A stretch of DNA of 12,269 nt from SZUA-426 sp041666155 (lineage in GTDB: Bacteria > Spirochaetota > Spirochaetia > Treponematales > Breznakiellaceae): NCBI GenBank assembly GCA_041666155.1, contig JBAYHM010000127.1, forward strand, positions 1 through 12,269. Direction: 5' to 3'. The notes below the pieces were generated by a model. That model saw only the letters and a list, made by a program, of their open reading frames with translations, had not been told where the DNA came from and did no database searches. Position 1 is the first letter of the stretch. Every line of letters starts with the position of its first letter. The translations under genes and the position numbers were made by a program. Shown one piece after another: positions 6,757 through 12,269 of this stretch.

Positions 6757-8126
6757 ACCGCGTCCATCGGAGACCGGTACGGCGAACTTTTCTTCTTGTG
6801 TTCCGCTCTCGCCTTTGCCAATAGCTTCGGGTCTCCGGCGACGGCGACTCCCGCACAGGCCAAGGACGCGGCCGCCCAGCGCATGGCTTTCAACGCCCAG
6901 GTTCCGCCGGAAGCCGCGGCGGACTGCCAAGTGTGCGCGCCGATACCCAGCGGCCAGGTAGCCGCGTTCAGCTGCCCTACCGGCACGACATACGACACGT
7001 CTCCCACATCGATGCTTCCCCCGATTCGGCGTCCGTCCCCAAAATCGCCGACTTCCAAGTGCTGCGATTTTGAAAGGAGGGAAATAGGAGCCCCGATCAT
7101 GGAAAGGGAGGCTTCACGGTCGGTCTTGGCGACCGTCCGCGTCAACGCCCGCGCGAACGCGTTTTCTTCCGCATCAGGTTTGGGAAACGGAAGCGCAAGC
7201 ATCGCGGCGTACAAGGCGTCGTTGAGAGCATCGTTCGGGATGTAATCGCATTTGCCGTGCTTGACTTCATGGACAAAAGACGTCTCGGTCATGAGGGCCG
7301 CGCCGCGCGCTATTTTGAGGACGCGCTTGGCGGTTGCCGTAACGTCGGCGGCCTTCGCGCCGCGAACGTAGAGGGACACGGCGGCGGTCTCGGGCACGAT
7401 GTTCGCCTTGGCTCCGCCGTCGGTGATCACGTAATGGAGGAGCGTTCCCGGTTTCACGTGTTCGCGCAGGAATTCTATGCCGAGGTTCATGAGCTGGACG
7501 GCGTCCAACGCGGAGCGCCCCGCGTGGGGCACCATGCCCGCGTGGCTCGCGCGACCTTTGAAACGGAACTCAAGCGAGAGCATCGCGCTGGTGGCGTAGC
7601 GGTGCGGCGTGTTGACGTCCGCCGGGTGCCAGCTGAACGCCGCGTCCGCGTCGTTGAAGCGGCCCGCTTTGACAAGATTAACGCGACCAAGACCTTCTTC
7701 CGCCGGGCAGCCGTAATAGCGGATCGTGCCGGGCAGCCCCGCCTCCTCCATCGCGGCCGCCGCCGCTTCAGCCGCGGCAAGGCTCGCGACGCCCAAAAGG
7801 TTATGGCCGCACGCGTGCCCCGGCGCGCCTTCCACCGCCGGCCGCTTGATCGCTTCCGCTACCTGCGACATAAGCGGCAGCGCGTCGTACTCGCCCATGA
7901 AGGCGATAACGGGCTTCCCGGACCCTTTCTCCGCGACGAAGGAATACGCCATCTCGGGGTATTCAATCACCCGAAAACCGCTAGATTTCAGCCGCTCTCT
8001 ATGAACAGCCGACGACCGGACCTCACTGTAGGTAGGCTCGGGATGATTCCAGATATCGAGCGCCAGCGCGTCATATTCGCTCGAATGGACTTGGATGAAA
8101 TTTGCAACCGAAGAAATTAAACTCAT
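6753..8126 (-). CDS. M20D amidohydrolase, AbgB-like (aminobenzoyl-glutamate hydrolase subunit B type)
   Basis: A 457-residue zinc- or manganese-type amidohydrolase without signal peptide, expected in the cytoplasm. Visible M20D features are GHACGHN at 103-109 (metal ligands Cys106 and His108), PAEEG at 141-145 (Glu143/Glu144, catalytic and metal), WHP at 166-168 (His167), the dimerisation lid starting SHAG at 194-197 and GRSALDAVQLMN at 203-214, ANIVPE at 241-246, GSIDVGDVSYVVP at 370-382, and GAHTW at 396-400 (His398). The DVGDVS..VP block and the overall length match AbgB-like proteins rather than shorter IAA-amino-acid hydrolases. The family cleaves amide bonds of N-acyl or aminobenzoyl amino acids and some dipeptides. 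The gene follows the two peptide-transporter ATPases after 114 bases, so it may process an imported amide or peptide. The ATG at 8126 lacks a clear Shine-Dalgarno. It overlaps the HEAT-like gene by four bases. Confidence 0.87.
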   Translation of the reverse strand: MSLISSVANFIQVHSSEYDALALDIWNHPEPTYSEVRSSAVHRERLKSSGFRVIEYPEMAYSFVAEKGSGKPVIAFMGEYDALPLMSQVAEAIKRPAVEGAPGHACGHNLLGVASLAAAEAAAAAMEEAGLPGTIRYYGCPAEEGLGRVNLVKAGRFNDADAAFSWHPADVNTPHRYATSAMLSLEFRFKGRASHAGMVPHAGRSALDAVQLMNLGIEFLREHVKPGTLLHYVITDGGAKANIVPETAAVSLYVRGAKAADVTATAKRVLKIARGAALMTETSFVHEVKHGKCDYIPNDALNDALYAAMLALPFPKPDAEENAFARALTRTVAKTDREASLSMIGAPISLLSKSQHLEVGDFGDGRRIGGSIDVGDVSYVVPVGQLNAATWPLGIGAHTWQSAAASGGTWALKAMRWAAASLACAGVAVAGDPKLLAKARAEHKKKSSPYRSPMDAV

Positions 8127-8240
8127 ACGAGTAGTCTATACCGGCAAATACATTTTTGCGATCGATAAAGAGTGCCGCCGAAAGGGCCCCGCTTGTCCAC
8201 CCAAAGGGAAAACAGGATGCTTCTCGAATCGCGCCGGGGG

Positions 8241-9236
8241 TTAGCGAGCCCCCAAATTGAAGTGGCAAGCGACGTGATGTCCGTCGCCGACATCGCGCAA
8301 CGCGGGTTCGTCCGAAGCGCAGAGGCTCTCGGCGTAGCGGCAGCGGGTGTGAAAGCGGCAGCCTGAGGGCAGGTCGATGGGATTGGGCACGTCTCCTGAG
8401 AGGATGATCTTCTTAGTCTTGCCGTCCGGTTCAGGGCTCAGGATCGATGACAAGAGCGCTTCGGTGTAAGGATGTTCGGGTTGGATGAACAAGCGCTCGG
8501 AGGGACCGAGCTCGACTACCTTCCCGAGGTACATCACCGCGATCCTCGTACTGAGGTGCCGGATGACGCCGAGGTTGTGGGCTATGAAAAGGTAGGTGGT
8601 GCCGAACTCTTTCTGCAGATCCTCCAGCAAATTGAGAACCTGCGCTTGTATGGACACGTCAAGGGCGGAAACGGGCTCGTCGGCTACCACGAGCTTGGGA
8701 CGAAGGGCGAGAGCTCGGGCTATGGCGATGCGCTGCCTCTGTCCGCCGGAGAACTCATGGGGATAGCGCTTCAGGTGTTCTTCCTTCATCCCGACAGCCT
8801 CAATCAGGAACTTCAGCTGAGCCTTACGCTCGTCCCTGGTTCCGACCCCGTGGGTTATGAGAGGCTCCTCCAGTATCTTCTTGATGGTGTTGCGGGGATC
8901 CAGCGAAGAATAGGGGTCCTGAAAAACGATCTGCATCATCTTTCGCACGGGCTTGAGCTCTTTCGCCGTCATGGTGGCCAGGTTATAGCTCCTGCCGTCC
9001 GGGTTGAAGAGTATGTCCCCGGACGTGGGTTTATACAGCCTCAGGATTGTCCTGCCGACGGTGGTCTTGCCGCAACCCGATTCACCGACGAGACCCAAGG
9101 TTTCACCGTTGTGGATGTCGAAGCTGACGTCGTCGACAGCGTTCAGGAGCTGTTTCCCCTTGCCGAACAAGCCCTTGCGGATGGAGAACTGTTTTTTCAA
9201 ATTTCGGACGGATATAAGAGCGATATCGGTATCCAT
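8241..9236 (-). CDS. Peptide-type ABC transporter ATP-binding protein, DppF/OppF-like
   Basis: A 331-residue ATPase that would power a dipeptide/oligopeptide/nickel-family importer at the inner face of the membrane. Walker A is GESGCGKT (51-58), the Q-loop Gln is at 106 (VFQDPYSSLDP), the signature is FSGGQRQR (162-169), Walker B is KLVVADEP (181-188) with Glu187, and the switch His is at 220. The C-terminal oligopeptide-transporter domain holds Cys293, Cys299, Cys306 and Cys324, the spacing known to bind an iron-sulfur cluster in this family. The VFQDPYSSLDPR form of the Q-loop points to the F rather than the D subunit. The ATG at 9236 has GGAGG upstream. It follows the D-type ATPase after 29 bases, and the two should pair as a heterodimer. 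The ligand is unknown. Confidence 0.93.
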   Translation of the reverse strand: MDTDIALISVRNLKKQFSIRKGLFGKGKQLLNAVDDVSFDIHNGETLGLVGESGCGKTTVGRTILRLYKPTSGDILFNPDGRSYNLATMTAKELKPVRKMMQIVFQDPYSSLDPRNTIKKILEEPLITHGVGTRDERKAQLKFLIEAVGMKEEHLKRYPHEFSGGQRQRIAIARALALRPKLVVADEPVSALDVSIQAQVLNLLEDLQKEFGTTYLFIAHNLGVIRHLSTRIAVMYLGKVVELGPSERLFIQPEHPYTEALLSSILSPEPDGKTKKIILSGDVPNPIDLPSGCRFHTRCRYAESLCASDEPALRDVGDGHHVACHFNLGAR

Positions 9237-9265
9237 TCAATCCTCCACGGAGCAGGGCGAGGGAG

Positions 9266-10252
9266 TCAAGAAGCGCGTATGCATGCGACGTAATGTCCGG
9301 CCGTCGTTTCTCTGATCTCGGGCATTGCAGCCCCGCATTCAGGCAGGGCGATAGGGCAACGTTCTCGGAATACGCATCCTTCAACCGCGTCGAAGGGACT
9401 CGGCACCGTCCCCCGAATCGGGATCAGCCTCTTCCTTTCTCCGACTTTGGCCGAAGGAAGGGAATCCAAAAGCCCCCTGGTGTAGGGGTGCTTCGGATCG
9501 CGGAAGAGCTCCCGAACAGGAGCCTTCTCCACGATTTTTCCTAGAAACATTACGATAACCTCGTCGGTGGTCTTCGCGACTACGCCGAGATCATGGGTGA
9601 TGAAGAGCAGAGACATCCTGAATCTGGTCTTGAGGTCGGCCATGAGGTCAAGTACCTGGGCCTGGATTGTGACATCGAGGGCAGTCGTCGGTTCATCGGC
9701 GATGAGGAGGGAGGGATTGCAGGAAAGCGCCATGGCGATCATGGCGCGCTGTCTCATGCCGCCCGACAGCTCGTGCGGATAAGAGTCGATCCGTTTCTCC
9801 GGTGCCTGGATGCCGACCGCCTTGAGCATCTCCACGGCACGATTTCGGGAATCTTTCTTGTTCAAGCCCTGGTGGAGGCTAACCGCCTCGACTATCTGGT
9901 CGCCGATGGTGAAAACGGGATTGAGCGACGTCATCGGTTCCTGAAAAATCATAGCCATCTCGTTGCCGCGCAGAGAACGCATAAGGGTGCCCGTCGGATT
10001 CTGCCGGGCTATGTCGACGATACCGTTCCTTCCATGGTAAAGGATTTCCCCATCCACTACCTTGCCGGGGGGATTGCGAACCAGGCCCATGATGGAGAGA
10101 GCCATAACCGATTTCCCGCAGCCCGATTCGCCGACGATTCCGATCGTTTGTTCCTTGCCGATATCGAAGCTGACGCCGTTTACCGCCTTGCCGATACCGT
10201 CTTCGGTGTAGAAGTACGTCTTGAGGTTCTTGACCTGCAGCAGCGGTTCCAT
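9266..10252 (-). CDS. Peptide-type ABC transporter ATP-binding protein, DppD/OppD-like
   Basis: A 328-residue ATPase of the peptide/nickel importer family. Walker A is GESGCGKS (41-48), the Q-loop is MIFQEPMTSLNP (Gln104), the signature is LSGGMRQR (162-169), Walker B is LLIADEP (182-188) and the switch His is at 220. The form IFQEPMTSLNP and the ALDVTIQAQVLDLM segment mark the D-type subunit. The C-terminal domain has Cys293, Cys299, Cys306 and Cys324, the same four-cysteine pattern as its partner, fitting the family's iron-sulfur site. The ATG at 10252 is preceded by GGAG six bases upstream. It is the first minus-strand gene after the divergent gap shared with the binding-protein gene. The permease genes, normally upstream of D and F in such operons, are not in the window. 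Confidence 0.93.
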   Translation of the reverse strand: MEPLLQVKNLKTYFYTEDGIGKAVNGVSFDIGKEQTIGIVGESGCGKSVMALSIMGLVRNPPGKVVDGEILYHGRNGIVDIARQNPTGTLMRSLRGNEMAMIFQEPMTSLNPVFTIGDQIVEAVSLHQGLNKKDSRNRAVEMLKAVGIQAPEKRIDSYPHELSGGMRQRAMIAMALSCNPSLLIADEPTTALDVTIQAQVLDLMADLKTRFRMSLLFITHDLGVVAKTTDEVIVMFLGKIVEKAPVRELFRDPKHPYTRGLLDSLPSAKVGERKRLIPIRGTVPSPFDAVEGCVFRERCPIALPECGAAMPEIRETTAGHYVACIRAS

Positions 10253-10427
10253 GTGTCACTCCGGAATAAGAATCAGCAAACTTTGAACTCGTTTAAAAAA
10301 GGTCAGCGTTTTTTCAATAAGTTTCTTTATGTTATCGAAAAAACCGGATGGCTTTCTCCAATACCCGCAGTTATACTACCAATGATCATTTTGCGTGTAA
10401 AGCAAATTTCCCGCATGGAGGTTCCGA
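10253..10427. promoter_or_regulatory. Divergent promoter region between the ATPase genes and the binding-protein gene
   Basis: This 175-base gap separates divergently read genes, so it should hold a promoter in each direction. Towards the right, TATACT at 10372-10377 is a reasonable -10, but the expected -35 position is poor. The perfect 10-bp palindrome AATGATCATT at 10381-10390 would cover the transcription start, a typical repressor position. TTTGC and GCAAA then flank a seven-base spacer just ahead of the ribosome binding site. Towards the left, TTGAAA near 10315 is a weak -35 candidate without a good -10. Three A6/T6 tracts (10295-10300, 10309-10314, 10338-10343) may bend the DNA. Individual elements are tentative. 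Confidence 0.5.
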
Positions 10428-12200
10428 ATGCAGACAAGAAGAAAGTTATTATCGGCCGGTTTGGCGCTAGGATTGTTAGGTTGCGCCGCAGGCCTTTCGG
10501 CACAGGTGATTAATCCCGGGACGTTCGTCAAAGCCACGATAAACGCGCCCGATTCCCTTGATCCGCATTTCATGGTTGCCTCCGCGACGATGGAACTCTC
10601 GCTCAATGTCTATGACTCATTGCTCGGCCACGACAAGGCCGATTCCTCCAAGCTCGTTCCGGCTTTGGCCGCTACCGTACCGTCCCTCGGAAACGGGCTC
10701 ATCAAGGTCGCTCCCAATAAAGCTACCAGCATCACCTTTCCGATACGGAAGGGCGTGAAATTCCACTCGGGACATATTCTTGATGCCGGGGACGTGGCCT
10801 ACACATTCAAGCGAGGCATCATCGTCGGCGGCCAAACCGCCGTCCTCAAGATGCTCAGCATCAACCTGCTCGACGCAAACACTTTCGCCGACCTCGTCAA
10901 GGCGATCGGCTTCGACGCCGCTTTCCAGAAGCTGGACAAGGCGATCGTCGCCGGCAAGGATTCGGTGACGTTCAATCTGCTGACTCCCTTCGTGCCCTTC
11001 CTCGAGTTCATGGCCGACGAGGGCTCAAGCGCCGGCATCTTCTCCAAGGCGTGGTGCGCCTCCCAGGGCGACTGGGACGGAACGAAAGAGAACGCGAGCA
11101 AATTCATCGGTCTGAAGCTGGAAGACGACAAGCTGTTCATGAAGATGAACGGTACGGGATCGTTCCGCTTCGTGTCCTGGGAAAAGGGAGAACGGGTCGT
11201 ATTCGAGGCCTTCCCCGACTCCTGGCAGGGCGCGCCCCAACTAAAGAGAGTGGTCGTCCGATTCATCAAGGACGCCCAGACCGGCATCATGCTCCTCAAG
11301 GCCGGCGACGCGGATCTCGTGGCTGTCGGCGTGAGCGACATCCCGCAGCTGAAAGGCGCCCCCGGCATTGAGCTGAAGACCAAGATACCCTCCGCTTGGC
11401 TGATGAAAATGAACTTCGTCATGAACATCGCCCCTCAGAGTTCCTATATCGGCGACGGAAAACTCGGTCCAAACGGCGTTCCCCCGAACCTCTTCTCCGA
11501 TATCAACGTACGCAAAGGCTTCGCCTACGCGTTCGACTACAACACCTTCATCGACAGCGCCATGGGCGGTTACGCGCAAAAGCCGTACGGCCCAGTGCTC
11601 ATCGGGTTCCCGACCGCGAATCCGGCCAACCCTCAGTACACCTTCGATCTCGCCAAAGCCAAGGAACATTTGATGAAAGCCTGGGACGGAAAACTATGGA
11701 CCCAGGGATTCAAGATGACCTTGGTGTATTCCGCCGGATCGAAGCAACGGCAAGTGGCGTTGGAAATCCTCAAGGACAACCTTGAGAGCCTCAACCCGAA
11801 ATTTAAAATGGAACTGGCTTCCCTGCCCTTCGCGGGCTATATCGGCGCCATCGGACAGAAAACAATTCCGATCTCTCTGCTGGGAATACTTCCCGATGTC
11901 TTCGACCCCTACTTCTCCTTATTTGAGCACATGCATTCCGCGGGAGGATACGCCGAGCGCGGCGGCTATGTCGAATACGCCAAGAAAAACTTCGACGACC
12001 TAGTCGAGACCGTGGGTAGAGAATACGATCCGCAGAAGAGAAAGGATGCCTCGTACAAGCTGCAGCGGCTCGATTATGAGTTCGTGCCCGCCATTCTCCA
12101 CTACCAGGTAACCGAAAACGTGGCGCTCAGAAGCTGGCTGAAAGGGTATGTTCCCCGAATGCAGCCGACCAACCTCGATTATTCCCAGTTCAGCAAGTGA
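10428..12200 (+). CDS. Peptide-type ABC transporter substrate-binding protein, family 5
   Basis: A 590-residue extracytoplasmic binding protein of the DppA/OppA fold family. The N-terminus MQTRRKLLSAGLALGLLGCA carries two arginines, a hydrophobic core and an LLGC box with Cys19. It could be a lipoprotein, but a signal-peptidase I site at LSA-QV (24-26) is also credible. The mature start (FVKATINAPDSLDPHFMVAS) and the block IRKGVKFHSGHILDAGDVAY (106-125, followed by TFKR) are characteristic of family 5 proteins. GGAGG lies at suitable spacing before the ATG. It is the only plus-strand gene and diverges from the two ATPase genes that it probably serves. Substrates of this family range from di- and oligopeptides to nickel, haem and oligosaccharides, so the ligand is not determined. 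The neighbouring M20D amidohydrolase favours a peptide or amide. Confidence 0.92.
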   Translation: MQTRRKLLSAGLALGLLGCAAGLSAQVINPGTFVKATINAPDSLDPHFMVASATMELSLNVYDSLLGHDKADSSKLVPALAATVPSLGNGLIKVAPNKATSITFPIRKGVKFHSGHILDAGDVAYTFKRGIIVGGQTAVLKMLSINLLDANTFADLVKAIGFDAAFQKLDKAIVAGKDSVTFNLLTPFVPFLEFMADEGSSAGIFSKAWCASQGDWDGTKENASKFIGLKLEDDKLFMKMNGTGSFRFVSWEKGERVVFEAFPDSWQGAPQLKRVVVRFIKDAQTGIMLLKAGDADLVAVGVSDIPQLKGAPGIELKTKIPSAWLMKMNFVMNIAPQSSYIGDGKLGPNGVPPNLFSDINVRKGFAYAFDYNTFIDSAMGGYAQKPYGPVLIGFPTANPANPQYTFDLAKAKEHLMKAWDGKLWTQGFKMTLVYSAGSKQRQVALEILKDNLESLNPKFKMELASLPFAGYIGAIGQKTIPISLLGILPDVFDPYFSLFEHMHSAGGYAERGGYVEYAKKNFDDLVETVGREYDPQKRKDASYKLQRLDYEFVPAILHYQVTENVALRSWLKGYVPRMQPTNLDYSQFSK

Positions 12201-12226
12201 TTCAACATCTAAATTGAAGGATGACT

Positions 12227-12259
12227 AAGCGCCTGGCCAATTTGCCCGGCCCGGCGCTT
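12227..12259 (+). terminator. Hairpin after the family 5 binding protein (possible terminator or attenuator)
   Basis: AAGCGCC at 12227-12233 pairs with GGCGCTT at 12253-12259. After a single T-C mismatch, GGCC at 12235-12238 pairs with GGCC at 12248-12251, leaving a nine-base loop. It begins 26 bases past the stop codon at 12200. The following bases (CGGGGTTACG) contain no T-run, so it may be a stabilising or attenuating hairpin between the binding protein and a downstream gene rather than a full terminator. Confidence 0.5.
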
Positions 12260-12269
12260 CGGGGTTACG

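Noticed and set aside
6757..6930. N-terminal extension of the HEAT-like protein to an ATG at 6930
   Set aside because: The extra 58 residues lie inside the amidohydrolase gene in another frame and are Arg/Gly-rich, unlike the rest of the protein. The ATGA overlap at 6756 or the ATG at 6744 gives a sensible start.
7257..8120. A 287-codon plus-strand open frame opposite the M20D amidohydrolase
   Set aside because: It is antisense to a gene with all expected metal-ligand motifs, is very rich in Arg and Ala, and shows no recognisable domain.
8127..8240. Possible small gene or terminator between the F-type ATPase and the amidohydrolase
   Set aside because: A 65-codon frame here has no ribosome binding site or family resemblance and overlaps both neighbours. 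No stable hairpin with a T-run was found, so the gap is left unassigned.
9593..10513. A 306-codon plus-strand frame running across the divergent promoter into the binding-protein gene
   Set aside because: It is antisense to the D-type ATPase and out of frame with the binding protein. It has no ribosome binding site of note and no recognisable fold.

Overview
The window reads as a nutrient-uptake region of a diderm bacterium. The protein genes are mostly GC-rich, with one AT-rich exception. The family make-up (Lpl-type sugar transporter, GH42-like hydrolase, fucose/arabinose-isomerase-like protein, peptide-type ABC genes) and a substrate-binding protein whose signal peptide runs into a Ser/Gly/Gln-rich stretch without a lipobox cysteine remind me of Spirochaetota. 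This is a moderate inference; Firmicutes also carry Lpl-type loci. No rRNA, tRNA, CRISPR array, insertion sequence or phage gene was recognised, and no stretch longer than 300 bases lacks a gene.

Layout, right to left, because all genes but one lie on the minus strand. Module 1 (about 6.8-12.2 kb) is a peptide-type uptake system. A plus-strand gene (10428-12200) encodes a family 5 substrate-binding protein. Divergent from it are two minus-strand ATPases, DppD/OppD-like (10252-9266) and DppF/OppF-like (9236-8241), followed by an M20D amidohydrolase of the AbgB type (8126-6753). The matching membrane permeases are absent from the window and may lie beyond its right edge. An AT-rich gene for a HEAT-repeat-like protein (6756-5998) overlaps the amidohydrolase stop by four bases.

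Module 2 (5.9 kb to the left edge) is a sugar-uptake and breakdown operon: two Lpl-type permeases (5878-4940, 4927-4025), a large family 1 substrate-binding protein (3869-2331), a GH42-like glycoside hydrolase (2303-399) and the start of an L-fucose/L-arabinose-isomerase-like protein (409 to beyond base 1). No ATPase is present for this transporter, as is usual for Lpl-type loci that use a shared MsmX-like ATPase encoded elsewhere. The likely logic is import of a short oligosaccharide, cleavage in the cytoplasm, and isomerisation or related handling of the released sugar.

The most unusual non-coding structure is a 155-base gap between the second permease and its binding protein. It contains three consecutive hairpins, one with a perfect 18-bp stem. 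Nothing here is clearly a new system. The best leads are this hairpin array and the compositionally foreign HEAT-like gene coupled to the amidohydrolase.
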